DNA from: Garcia nutans | Lineage: Eukaryota > Streptophyta > Magnoliopsida > Malpighiales > Euphorbiaceae | Reading direction: 5' to 3' | NCBI GenBank assembly: GCA_947685225.1 | Contig: CANTUV010000008.1 | Span: 42,157,501-42,221,500, forward strand | Length of the DNA: 64,000 bases | Shown here: one piece after another, positions 34,399 to 47,200 of the stretch | Layout: each line of letters starts with the position of its first letter | How positions within the stretch are numbered: position 1 is the first letter of the stretch | Translations under genes and position numbers: made by a program | Notes under the pieces: generated by a model | The model's database searches: none | Told to the model about the DNA's origin: nothing | The model's input: only the letters and a program-made list of their open reading frames with translations

Positions 34399-37300
34399 TG
34401 TCATATCCATAATTTTGGAGAAATTAAATAAGTATTTGGAGATATAAAAGCTGTACATAACCAATATATATACCTAGTGTATATATAACATATACATATG
34501 GTATATTAATTGTATATGTTGGACATATATATTACATACTTAATATATTTAATACACATATAAGGTAAATTTGATGTGTATATAGAATATTATTTGTGCA
34601 TATGGGTATTTATATTCATTAAATATACATTACATAGACATAGTATATGCATTACATAAATATGTACATAATGATATATGTGAAATATAACTAACATATA
34701 TAAGATATATACATATACATAAAATATACAATATATATATATGTGGGATATAATTTGGTGTTGGAAAAGTGAATGATGAAAATAATAATAATAAAATAAT
34801 ATTAGATAGTGGAAGATGATGGAAAAGTATGATATTTTATAATTATTAATTAATTAATAATAAGTAAATAAAAATAATTCAATATTAATTTATTTTTGGG
34901 TGGTAGAGGATTAAATATATTTATTAATAATTAATTAAATAAATAAATATTTATATCTATAAGGATAGAAATTAAAGAAGGAAGAAATTAAAAAGACAAA
35001 AACATAAATAGTAAAGGAGGGGTAAATTAGTAAATATACTTTATAAAATTTAAAACTTAATAAAATAATTTAAAAAGAAAATATTTTTTTGAAAGGAAGA
35101 TGAAAATTGGTATTTTTAAAATAAATAAATAAATAAATAAATAAAATAATATAAATATATATATGTGGTCTTAAATGAAGGAAAGAGAAAAAAATAAAAA
35201 ATTTAAAAAGAATTTTCTTCTTCTTCTTCTTCCTCTCTTTGACGTTTTCTCCATGGATGAGGAAGATTGGTTTTTGCTTCATTTAAACAACCAATTTCCA
35301 AGGATTTTACAAGAACCAAGTGGGTTTTGGTGATTTCTTTATAAATTAGTAAGTTTTCCTTTACAATTTTGAAGTTCCATCTAAATATATGATTATGTAT
35401 AATTTGAGATTTTAATGGAGTGTGTTTTAATTGGTTAAATTCATATGAAAGATGCTATTTTTTTTTAATTATTCATGATTCTTACGTTGGATTGAAGAAA
35501 TGGTTAAGTTTGAGTTAAGTTGATTGAAGAGAGAGAATTTAGGGTTATGGAACAATTGGGTTTTTGAAATCATGAGTTTTAATTGTGCAAATTGGTTCCA
35601 AATGTGTTGTTTTGATGCATAAACAAGGATTTTAAAATCAAATGATAGATTTAGTTAAGTTTGGATAGAGTTTGAATATGGTAGTATTGATTTAGGGTTT
35701 TGAAAAAGTGAATTTTCAAAGAATGATTAATTGTTTGATTTTAATGCTTAAATCATGTTATTTAATGATATAAGTGGTGGAAATAAGATTGAAATGATAA
35801 TTGAATTGAGTTGGAATGGAGATCCTTCAATGGTGAAGGTTATGTCATTTTAGGATATTGAACATAAGTATGTGGTTAATTAATGTAATTGGTTTAAACA
35901 TGTTAAAATATGCTTGTAATGATATAAATAAACTCAAAACAATAATTTGATGGGTTAATATGGATTTACTAAGTTAAAGTAAGGAAAGACTTAATTTTTG
36001 AAAATTTGTACGAGTGTTGTTAAATTAACTTTTGATGTTGAGAATGTCTTAGAATATGATATTAAATGATTATTTATGATCACATTTGAAAGTTGGTGAG
36101 AGTTTTAAGATTATTTTAGTTGTTATTTGAGGTATGTACAAACTTTGAATATATTGTTTATATTTGCATGACATTTGGGCTTAACACATTTTGGTTGAAA
36201 AATGTGCTAAGTTACTTGGTTCATTGATTGAGTATAAATAATGTGCTATGACATTTGTAATGTCATATATGTGTTAAATGCATTGTGAAAAGCCATTGAT
36301 AATGGCTAAATTGTGTAGAATTATGTGAAAATACCCAAAGTAATTGGGTAATGTGTTGTGAATGCAAAAATGAGATATGTGGAATAATGAAATGAATTGA
36401 TATTGATAAAAATGAGAAAAAATGAGAAAGGTGAGGAAAATGAGAAAGATGTGAAAATGAGAAAAATGAGAAAAAAAATGTGAAAATAAGGCAATGTGCC
36501 TAGATTGAATATGTGACAATGAGAAAGAGATTAATAATGAGAAAAATGAAAAAATGAAAAAAATGTGAAAAAGATGATATAATAAGGCAATGTGCCTAGT
36601 TTGATCATGAGAAAATGAGAAAAGTTTTGATAAAGGAATTATGAAAGAATTTGATAATGAGAAATATGAATAAATTGTGTGCCTAGTATGTTATTCAATT
36701 TTTAGAGTTCTGGATTTGGCGGCATGCCTATGATTGCCTACGGCTAAATGCTGGAATGGTGAAAAGACTGGGTCATAAGCCAGGCCACCTGATAAATATG
36801 ATGTTTTTGGGGTGCAAAGACTAGGTCGTAAGCCTAAAAAATAGTAGCAGTCTAGCCGGGTTGAGGACCAAGATACTGGGGCCTAAGGGTCTAGCCGGGT
36901 TGAGGTCCAAGAGACTGAGGCTGTTACATTATCCATGGATATATTATCTACGGGGCTAGACACATGGTTTCATTATGAACCAAAGCAGTAACTCTGAAAT
37001 TTGAATAGCATATTAGATCCTTTTGGGCCCATGCTTGTCTTTGCTTTAATGTGAATTATGAATTGTGATACAATTGAGCAATATAATGAGATATAATGTT
37101 TTGAGTTGTGATATATATATATATGTGTGTGTGTGTGTATGTGTTTTGCATTCACATTTCATTTGGACTATCTTGTTATCAAAGTTTGTACCACTAGGCT
37201 TCTGCTTAGCGTGATTATAATTCATCGCGCAGGTGTCATGGACATTTTGGTAGAGCCGGAGAGTTCTACTAGACCTGGTCGGGTCTAGATTTGTATTTAT

Positions 37301-37849
37301 TGAGCTTGAAGAGTTATTTTTGGGTACATCAAGATCAGAGCCAGTTGCCAGCATGTGCATTTTTGATATTATAGTATATTTTGATATTATGTATGTTATG
37401 TTTTTAAAGTATATATTGTAAATTGTAAAGAATGATTTGAATAATTTTGTTTAAGATGGGATTTTATATGTAATGTTGATATATATACCTATATATAAGT
37501 ATTTTGAGAAAATATGGAGAAATTGAGAAGTATTGGTGAATTAATTTTATTTGGAGTGTTTATTTTATGCAGGTTATGTTTTGTTGAGTTTTGGAAACGT
37601 CCAAATTACAGACAAAACTCTAGCGAATTTTTCCCAGAGATTTTCTTATAAAATGTTATTTTGGGTTACTATAGCAAGTAAAGAATATTTATATACTATC
37701 TAATTTTATATATTTAGTATTTGAAATTTTAAAACAGAAATGTGAATTTTTTTTATTAAATCGATTTGTGACATTTTTATACTGTATATACTTATTTTAC
37801 ATATGCTGAAAATATGTATTGTATGTATATAGGGTATGAGGGTCTTACA
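34399..37849 (+). repeat. LARD-2 5' LTR
   Basis: A 3,451-bp LTR. Includes a TTCTTCTTCTTC run near 35215, purine repeats of GAGAAAAATGA type at about 36410-36620, and a (TA)n(TG)n microsatellite at 37112-37143. It keeps the 0.56-kb segment missing from the LARD-1 5' LTR and both GGTGAAAAGACT-type motifs (about 36757 and 36813). Confidence 0.9.
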
Positions 37850-40800
37850 TTTATTTTGGTATCATAGCCTAGGTTTGAGATTCTCGACCTAGGTGGGTTG
37901 TTATAAAGAGAAAATTAGAATTAAAAAAATAATTTTCAATTGTGATGCATTCATTGGCACTGGTAATTTATCTGATCCTTGATGTGGCATGTCCATTCGA
38001 CATAAATGATATGAGTTGAGATGACGTCTGAGTTATATAGATTAGAGTGGCACAATAGAAGCATCATTCTAGACCATATGGATTAAGAATTTTTAGAACT
38101 TCTATTCGAAATTAAGATTCATAGTTTATTCAATTGATGAATAAGTGGAATTAAGAAAAATAATTTATGAAATGATTTAAGACATGAAATAAAAAGTTTG
38201 AGAAATGGACATGATAGTTACAAAAAATTTTATAGGTATGCTGTAAAATGATATTGTCGAATTTTTAAATAAATATAGGAATGTTGGATGAGTTTGAAAT
38301 TTAATGAAAAGTTTTTCTATATGTTAGAATATAATGTATAAAATTTCATAATTTTTAAAGTTGAATCACTAATTAAGAAAGGTAGAAGAACACAGATTGT
38401 TGGAGGAGTTCCAGAAACTCAGAATCTGTAGAAATTGAGATACATATTTAAAAACTATGGAAACCCACCCAGAAAAATATGAAAATTTACACCCAATATC
38501 ATATGCATCCCTATAACATATGGTTAAAATTTCATGAATTATAATTAAGGTATGATACCTGAAAAAAATGGACAACCAGGTGCTGCCAGAGAAATTATTA
38601 AAGAGATAGATTCTCTGATTTTGGAAGATTTAATTTTTAAATATATTAAATCAATTTAGAAAAATCTAAAATTTTAAATATAAGTCCATATATGTGTTAA
38701 GTGAACATGGCTAAAATTTTACAAGATTTTATAAAGAATTGGTAAGGAATATAAAAATTGAAAGTGAGAGTGACATGAAACTAAGTCATACAATTTTGTA
38801 TACATGAGTAATAAATTAATTTCATGAGACAAATGAATGAAGAAAATTATGAAAATTTATATACATATGGGTAGAAGTATGAAGAAGGAATATGGAGTTT
38901 TTAATAATTTTCCACAAATAGTTCATAATTAAAATCAAAGAGTGAAATCACATATGATAGCGAATTATTTATTATGGAACAATAATGCATGATTTAGGGT
39001 TTAGTGTGTAAAATTAAAGTATCTAAGTGGATGAGATTTGGTGAGGTTCATGTTGTTGGTTGTAATATGTGGAATTTGAATTTTTGAAATGGGTTTTCAT
39101 AGTTGTGAAAGTGATGTACTTTGATGTTATATTAATATATAGGTAATGCTTATAAAGTTAGCTCTTGAAAGTGAGATTAATATAATGAAGTTTAAGTAAA
39201 GTAGTAAGTTGGAAATTTAGAGTTGTAAGGGAATTTCGATGAGGATTGTTTAGATATTGATAGTTTAATATTTAATAAGCATGGGAGTAATTTTGAATGA
39301 GTAATATTATTTATAAAAGTACTATCTAAGGTGTAATGTGGTTGATAATATATAAATTTGTTATGAAATAAAGAGAAATGATTAAGCAAGTGAAAATGAG
39401 TTACTTTAGGTAATTGAATAAGAAATGATGAAAATAGATATGAAGGGTATAATAATTGAAAAATAATGTGTGTGTGAGAGGTGTCACACTGGAAATGTGA
39501 CTAAGATTTATATAAAGTGTTAAATATATATATATATATAATAAGAAACTTATTTAAGAAATGGGCGATTAAATAAAAAAGATGTTAATTATGTTGTGGT
39601 CAGAGTGTATATATATGTTGAATTGATGAATAATTTAAGTAATGTCAAAAGAATGAGAAATGATAATGCTCACTGAAAGGTGATAAATGTTAACTTTGTA
39701 TAGGTTTTATGTAAAAGAGGAATTGAGTATAATTGTATGATATGTGTGATGAGATTTTTCAATATGAATGCTATTGTGATATGTAAAAATGTGGTATGGA
39801 AAATTAAAAAAAATTAAAAAAAATTGTTATCGAGTGTTTGCTACCTTATACAATTACTTGTCTAGTGATATTAAGAATGATATTGCATGTATTAATAGTC
39901 CTAAGAGAGATTAGGTCTTGACCTGCGTAGAGATAGGTCATGTGATGAAATTGAGATTGAGATTGTTCCCGAGCAGTGTTGGACGGTGAAAGTGTTATTG
40001 TAACAACTAAACTTGATGATTGTGTAGTGTTTTGGGCCGGCCCAATGTATATGTGTATAAATAAGAGATTGTAAGGAAAAGGAAAGTATAAAGAAAAAAG
40101 TATGGAAGTGAAAGAAAAATGAAATTTTTTATAAGAGATAGATTAGAAATGGAGTAATAAATGGAAATTGTGTAAAATTAGCATATGAACGAATGTGTAT
40201 ATGTAAGTGATGATAATGATAATATTGTTGAAATATGAGTTAGGCTAATGATGATCAACTGATCAAAAGTAAATTGCTTTGAATCAGAGCTGAAATGTGT
40301 TAAGTCTTCATGTAGTAAGAGTTTAAAGAACTTATACATGATTTTAAAATGCCACGGATGTGTGACCATTAAGACATGGGTGTAGTTTCGAGATAAGAGC
40401 TATTTGAGGAAGAATTATAGTGAAGGCGGTGTTTATTTGTAACCTACAGATGTGGACTTAAGATGATACAATTGTGAAATATATTGAGTGAAATTGATAG
40501 TTTTCGTTTCATGAGATACAAGCTAGATTTGTGGTTGGAATAGTTGGACTCATAACCTTAGGGAAGAGAATTGTGAAAATATGATAAGCTATAAATGATG
40601 TGTAAGAACAGTGATTTTTGTAAATATGGTAACTATAAGAAATATGAGAAAAGAGGTAAATGAAAGGAATTATGAAATGTGCATAAGAGCTATATTGAAT
40701 GTGTTTGAAAGTGGTATAAAATGAATAAGTTGATGAAAATGACATTTAAAGTGAATGAGGCTAGGAAAAATGAATATTATCTGTAACGATGAATTTGAAG

Positions 40801-41442
40801 AGAATTAAAATTTGAAAATAAATTTGACCTAATAGAATTAGGTCTTGAATTAAAAATAGATTGATGAATTTAAAATAGACTAAAGGTTGGTCAGAATAGA
40901 ATAAGGTTGTGATGGTCATATTGTGATAGTTAGATCAATTGATCTGAAATGTAATAAGTTTATAAATATTTATTGAAATTAAATGTGTGTAGTTGTATTA
41001 AGAATATGCAAGCTATATGATAATGTACATAGTACAACATTCTAATATGTATATGCACATGAAAGGAGCTAAGTTATGTTAGCTTCAAATAATTATAAGA
41101 GAAAAATGTTAGTTATAGTATAATTAGAATGAATCTTACAAAGGAAATAAGATTTTGTTGTTGTATAATGGTGATATTTAATTAATATGTGGTAACTGTA
41201 TAAAGAGTAGGATCAAAGTAAAGATGTGTAAAATTATTGTGTTAAGATAATAGTTATTAACATTTGAATTTAAGGTTATGAGAGTATATTTTTAAGATAA
41301 TGAAGTGATCAAATATCTTGAGTGAATAGGTGTGTGGTGTATAAATATTAAGGAGATGAACTAATTTTGTCTAATGACAATTCGATTGATGAGATAATTA
41401 ATTTAATATAAGATTTTCGAAATTATTTAAGGGGGAGAAAAT
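37850..41442 (+). other. LARD-2 internal domain, non-coding
   Basis: Begins with a mutated PBS (37857-37869, TGGTATCATAGCC, one change) and ends with the PPT TTAAGGGGGAGAAAAT (41427-41442). Aligns with the LARD-1 interior along its length, with local indels such as extra sequence near 38280-38390 and loss of the upstream purine tract. No coding frame. Confidence 0.85.
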
Positions 41443-44400
41443 TGTCATATCCGTAATTTTGGAGAAATTAAATAAGTATTTGGAGATATAAAAGTTGTAC
41501 ATAACCAATATATATACCTAGTGTATTTATAACATATACATATGGTATATTAATTGTATATGTTGCATATATATATTACATACTTAATATATTTAATACA
41601 CATATAAGGCAAATTTGATGTGTATATAGGAATATTATTTGTGCATATGGGTATTTATATTCATTAAATATACATTACATAGACATAATATATACATTAC
41701 ATAAATATGTACATAATGATATATGTGAAATATAAGTAACATATATAAGATATATACATATACATAAAATATACAATATATATATGTGGGATATATTTTG
41801 GTGTTGGAAAAGTGAATGATAAAAATAATAATAATAAAATAATATTAGATAGTGGAAGATGATGGAAAAGTGTGATATTTTGTAATTATTAATTAATTAA
41901 TAATAAGTAAATAAAAATAATTCAATATTAATTTATTTTTGGGTGGTAGAGGATTAAATATATTTATTAATAATTAATTAATTAAATAAATATTTATATC
42001 TATAAGGCTAGAAATTAAAGAAGGAAGAAATTAAAAAGACAAAAACATAAATAGTAAAGGAGGGGTAAATTAGTAAATATACTTTATAAAATTTAAAACT
42101 TAATAAAATAATTTAAAAAGAAAATATTATTTTGAATGGAAGATGAAAATTGGTATTTTTAAAATAAATAAATAATTAATTAATTAAAATAATATAAAAA
42201 TATATATTTGTGGTCTTAAATGAAGGAAAGAGAAAAAAAATCAAAAATTTAAAAAGAATTTTCTTCTTCTTCTTCTTCCTCTCTTTGACGTTTTCTCCAT
42301 GGATGAGGAAGATTGGTTTTTGCTTCATTTAAGCAACCAATTTCCAAGGATTTTACAAGAACCAAGTGGGTTTTGGTGATTTCTTCATAAATTAGTAAGT
42401 TTTCCTTTACAATTTTGAAGTTCCATCTAAATATATGATTATGTATAATTTGAGATTTTAATGGAGTGTGTTTTAATTGGTTAAATGCATATGAAAGATG
42501 CTATTTCGTTTAATTATTAATGATTCTTAAGTTGGATTGAAGAAATGGTTAAGTTTGAGTTAAGGTGGTTGAAGAGAGAGAATTTAGGGTTATAGAACAA
42601 TTGGATTTTTGAAATCATGAGTTTTAATTGTGCAAACTGGTTCCAAATGTGTTGTTTTGATGCATAAACAAGGATTTTAAAATCAAATGATAGATTTAGT
42701 TAAGTTTGGATAGAGTTTGAAGATGGTTGTATTGATTTAGGGTTTTGGAAAAGTGAATTTTCAAAAAATGATTAATTGTTTGATTTTAATGCTTAAATCA
42801 TGTTATTTAATGATATAAGTGGTGGAAATAAGATTGAAATGATAATTGAATTGAGTTGGAATGGAGATCTTTCAATGGTGAAGGTTATGTCATTTTAGGA
42901 TTTTGAGCATAAGGATGTGGTTAATTAATGTAATTGGTTTAAACATGTTAAAATATTCTTGTAATGATATAAATAAACTCAAAACAATAATTTAATGGGT
43001 TAATATGGATTTACTAAGTTAAAGTAAGGGAAGACTTAATTTTTGAAAATTTGTAGGAGTGTTGTCAAATTAAGGTTTGATGTTGAGAATGCCTTAGAAT
43101 ATGATATTAAATGATTATTTATGATTACATTTGATATAGGCATTGAGAGGAAGTAGTTTGGCGAATCCAAGTGTTGAAGGGCAACTTGGAAGAGAAAGTT
43201 GGTGAGAGTTTTAAGATTATTTTGGTTGCTATTTGAGGTATGTACAAACTTTGAATATATTGTTTATATTTGCATGACATTTGGGCTTAACATATTTTGG
43301 TTGAAAAATGTGTTAAGTTACTTGGTTCATTGATTAATTATGAATAATGTGCTATGACATTTGTAATGTCATTTATGTGTTAAATGTATTGTGAAAAGCC
43401 ATTGATAATGGCTAAATTGTGTAGAATGTGAAATATGTATATTATGTGAAAATAACCAAAGTAATTGTGTAATGTGTTGTGAATGCAAAAATGAGATATG
43501 TGGAATAATGAAATGAATTGATATTGATAAAAATGAGAAAAAAATAAGAAAGGTGAGAAAAATGAGAAAGATGTGAAAAATGAGAAAAAAAATGTGAAAA
43601 TAAGGCAATGTGCCTAGATTGAATATGTGACAATGAGAAAGAGATTGATAATGAGAAAAATGAATAAATAAAAAAAAGAGAGAAAAAGATGATATAATAA
43701 GGAAATGTGCCTAATTTGATCATGAGAAAATGAGAAAAGTTTTGATAAAGGAATTATGAAAGAATTTGATAATGATAAATATGAATAAATTGTGTGCCTA
43801 GTATGTTATTCAATTTTTAGAGTTCTGAATTTGGCGGCATGCCTATGATTGCCTACGGGCTAAATGCTGGAATGGTGAAAAGACTTGGTCGTAAGCCTCA
43901 AAAACTATAGCAGTCCAGCCGGGTTGAGGACCAAGATACTGGGTCTAACGGTCTAGCCGGGTTGAGGTCCAAGAGACTGAGGTTGTTACATTATCCATGG
44001 ATATATTTTTTATGGGGCTAGACACATGGTGTCATTATGGACCAAAGCAGTAACTCTGAAATTTGAATAGCATATTAGATCCTTTTGGGCCCATGCTTGT
44101 CTTTGCTTTAATGTGAATTATGAATTGTGATACAATTGAGCAATATAATGAGATATAATGTTATGAGTTGTTATATATATATATGTGTGTGTGTGTTGTA
44201 CATTGACATTTCATTTGGACTATATTGTTATCAAAGTTTGTACCACTAGGCTTTGGCTTAGCACGATTATATTTCGTCTCGTAGGTGTCATGGACGTTTT
44301 GGTAGAGCCGGAGAGTTCTACTAGACCTGGTCGGGTCTAGGTTTGTATTTATTGAGCTTGATGAGTTGTTTTTTGGTACATCAAGATCAGAGTCAGTTGC

Positions 44401-44899
44401 CAGCATGTACATTTTTGATATTATAGTATATTTTGATATTATGTATGTTAAGATATGTTTTTAAAGTATATTGTAAATTGTAAAGAATGATTTGAATAAT
44501 TTTGTTTAAGATGAGATTTTATATGTAATGTTGATATATACCTATATATAAGTATTTTGAGAAAATATGGAGAAATTGAGAAGTATTAGTGAATCGATTT
44601 TATTTGGAGTGTTTATTTTATGCAGGTTGTGTTTTGTTTAATTTTGGAAACATCCAAATTATAGACAAAACTCTAGCGAATTTTTTCTTGAGATTTTCTT
44701 GTAAAATATTTCCTGTTACTATAGCAAGTAAAGAATATTTATATGCTATCTAATTTTATATATTTAGTATTTTAAATTTTAAAATAGAAATGTGAAATTT
44801 TTTTATTAAATTAATTTGTGACATTTTTATAATATATATGCATATTTTACATATGCTGAAAATATATATTGTACGTATATAAGATATAAGGGTGTTACA
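41443..44899 (+). repeat. LARD-2 3' LTR
   Basis: A 3,457-bp partner of 34399-37849. It keeps about 60 bp near 43140-43200 that the 5' LTR lacks around 36090, and itself lacks about 55 bp near 43890, where one GGTGAAAAGACT-type motif was lost. Purine repeats lie at about 43530-43740 and a (TA)n(TG)n microsatellite at about 44172-44196. Confidence 0.9.
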
Positions 44900-46293
44900 A
44901 TTGGCCATGATCTGGCTAGTTCGCCATGAGCTGTTTCTTTAATTCCCTAATCCTACTTAAAACCAGACTCTTTTTAGATAAGCATATAGTTTTCTAGCAA
45001 GATTAGGACCTTTAATCAAACTAACCATGATTAAACCCTAATTAAGTAATACAAAAAGGAAGACCAAGCGGCAGTTTTAAGGGGGAGCTAGCAATTAGAA
45101 AAGAAAGCACAAAATCAAAAATAAAAAGCAAAAGAAACAAAAAGTAAATCCAAGACACAAAGAGCAGAAAGCAAACACAAGAGATACAGTAGCCAAATCT
45201 CACTGGTCTAGACTTATTAAAACAATCCAAGGTTGAAGAATTGTGGATTATCCAGTAAAGGTTTGTTCAGTAACTTTTATTTGTAAAAGTCTACAACGAA
45301 GGTATGATCCTCACCAATTAAACCTATTTAACTTAACAAAATTTTATCCCCATTTAATAATGCAAATTTACTATGTTTTTAACTAATTGTTTTTTATTTT
45401 GTTTGTACTATGATCCAAAACCCTAAATTGCATGATAAACCCTAATTTTGTATGTTAAACCATAATTTTAGGATTAAACCCTAATTTTTTTTATCTTAAA
45501 CCATAGTTTTAGGATTAAAACCCTAATTTTGCATGTTAAACCCTAGTTTTAGGATGAAACCCTAATTTTACATGTTAAAACCCTAATTTTACAATTAAAC
45601 CCTAATTCTATGAATCAAATCCCAATATTATTTTATAAATTGAACTCTAGTTATATGATTATTTATATGATGTTTAATTATATGCACGAGTTGATTGTTT
45701 AATTATGTTTGTTTTATTATTTTGATTTTAAAGTACTTATAAAAGGCATATTTCCACTTTGTGGTTGTCTTGTTTATTTAAATTGTCTCTTTTATTTAGT
45801 TTATATTTGGGGATTATTGTAAGGAATATGTTTCCACTTTTTAGTGGGTGTCCCATCTTATTTCATATGTATTATGGACATTTGGACTTTATAAGGGCAT
45901 ATTTCCATCCTTATATGGGTGCCCATTTTATCATTTATTTATTACATTATGCTATGGTATTGTTCTCATTAAGCTGCTTGTAATATGAGTAACAGCATAA
46001 TAATTTAAAATTTTAATAATATTTAGACCTGAAAAGAAAATCAGTTCTAATGAACCAGGCGTTATGGGGGTGCTGGGTCACTTCTCAGCATACCCAACTT
46101 TCCAAACCCACTAGGGGTTGGGGATTTTTTATGAATCAAGTCATCCACCCCTTTCTTAATCCCAAGATACCCATTCGAGTGGCGACTCTTATTCTTCAGG
46201 TTTAGGCCCATGTTCTCTAAGGACTAGAGCCTAACAATGCCGAAGTAGCAAGAACCATTCCATCGGGAGTGGAGGCAAAAATTCCTTCTCACA
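44900..46293 (+). mobile_element. E2 3' LTR, right piece
   Basis: Continues the E2 LTR after LARD-2. Telomere-like AAACCCTAATTTT motifs repeat over about 45415-45630. The last 270 bp match the ends of the E3 LTRs, for example AACCATTCCATCGGGAGTGG, and it finishes TTCTCACA. No PBS follows, so this is the outer 3' end of E2. With LARD-2 removed the LTR is about 1.5 kb. Confidence 0.85.
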
Positions 46294-46772
46294 GGGGGTT
46301 GTTTTTGAAAGCTAAAAGGGGGAATTCAACTGATGAGCATCAAGAAGGGCAACTAGTCAAAAGGATCCATTAATCAATTTTGGAGGCCCAATGGCTAGAG
46401 ATAGAGCAAAGAAGGTTAAGGAAGCTTTAACGAGCTACATTGAAGATAATAACTCAAGAATGGTTCATGGGAAAGAGTTCAAGGCCCAAAGTCATCCAAT
46501 AATGATTACTACTTTGCAAGGCCAAAGAAGTCAAGCCTAAAAGGACATGAAATGATATAATGAAGTTGAATCTTGGTTTCTATTTTTAAGCCCAAATAAT
46601 CCCATCCCACTGTGACTTGAAATGATAGAGGCTATTTCCTTTTAATGTTTTTATTTTAGTGTGATTATTGTCTTAAAAATTGATAACTCATGGGAGTTAC
46701 TTAGTGGTTAATAACATTAATGGTAGTTACAAATTCTATTAACAAGCATGGATCAGCATGGGAGATACTTAG
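46294..46772 (+). mobile_element. 3' end of another Ty3/gypsy element (E4) up to the E3 insertion
   Basis: Contains the pol C-terminal remnant 46382-46540 and then untranslated and LTR-like sequence. A segment starting CATGGGAGTTACTTAGTGG (46689) recurs about 69 bp later as CATGGGAGATACTTAG (46758), where E3 interrupts it. The interrupted copy continues at 63634. Confidence 0.65.
46382..46540 (+). pseudogene. pol: C-terminal tail of a gypsy polyprotein (E4)
   Basis: Reads GGPMARDRAKKVKEAL, then about 35 residues to a TAA at 46538-46540. GPMTRxRAKK near the C-terminus is typical of plant chromovirus pol proteins (from memory). The frame is not continuous upstream: the E2 LTR end lies only 90 bp away, so the rest of pol is on the other side of E2, outside the window. 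Confidence 0.6.
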
Positions 46773-46892
46773 TGTAGATCCTTAATTTTTGACCCAGTCC
46801 GGTTAAATATATTTTAATTAGTCCAAAATAATTTTTGTGTTATCTTAAATAAATAATATTTGTTTTAGTATTTATTTTTTATAATTTTTAAA

Positions 46893-46923
<31 letters not shown>

Positions 46924-46955
46924 AATAAAAATCGGCGACGAAATTTTCATTGGAC

Positions 46956-46998
46956 GAAATGGCCTTGGGCCATTTCTCCCGCAGGAACTTCCTGCGGG
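46956..46998. repeat. Hairpin pair in the E3 5' LTR U3
   Basis: GAAATGGCC-TTG-GGCCATTTC (46956-46976), then CCCGCAGGAA-C-TTCCTGCGGG (46978-46998): two perfect inverted repeats with 3-base and 1-base loops. In the 3' LTR the first is a 10-bp perfect stem (61822-61844) and the second is partly decayed. Confidence 0.9.
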
Positions 46999-47191
46999 CG
47001 AAATGGCTTCTAGCCACTCCCCTCGATATTTTCCATGCCAGCACTCGCAAGCTCGCAGCCCGTCGCATTTTTCACCAACGAAATTTTTTTGATGCAATTT
47101 TTTTCGAAACCAAATTCTATTTTGTTTCGATTTCCTTTTCCTAATTAATGATAATTTCCTTAAACAATTGGAATTAAGCTTCCAAAATTTC

Positions 47192-47200
47192 CTATAAATA
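47192..47200 (+). promoter_or_regulatory. TATA box of the E3 5' LTR
   Basis: CTATAAATA, identical to the boxes of the E0 and E1 LTRs, with the 3' LTR copy at 62059-62067. It lies just downstream of the hairpin segment. Confidence 0.7.

Larger units (their letters stand above)
34399..44899 (+). mobile_element. LARD-2: second complete non-coding LTR element
   Basis: A 10,501-bp element. TSD ATTGA (34394-34398) versus ATTGG (44900-44904), four of five matching. LTRs lie at 34399-37849 and 41443-44899, starting TGTCATATCC and ending TTACA. Interior 3.6 kb, non-coding, aligned with LARD-1. About 3 differences are visible in the first 100 bases between its LTRs. LTR starts differ from LARD-1 (TGTCATATCC versus TGTAACATCC, plus about 30 bp of other sequence), so it is a sister subfamily. 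Confidence 0.9.

Noticed and set aside
45759..45983. 74-codon plus-strand frame in the E2 LTR
   Set aside because: Lies in a conserved non-coding LTR segment that has the same repeats in other families without an open frame.
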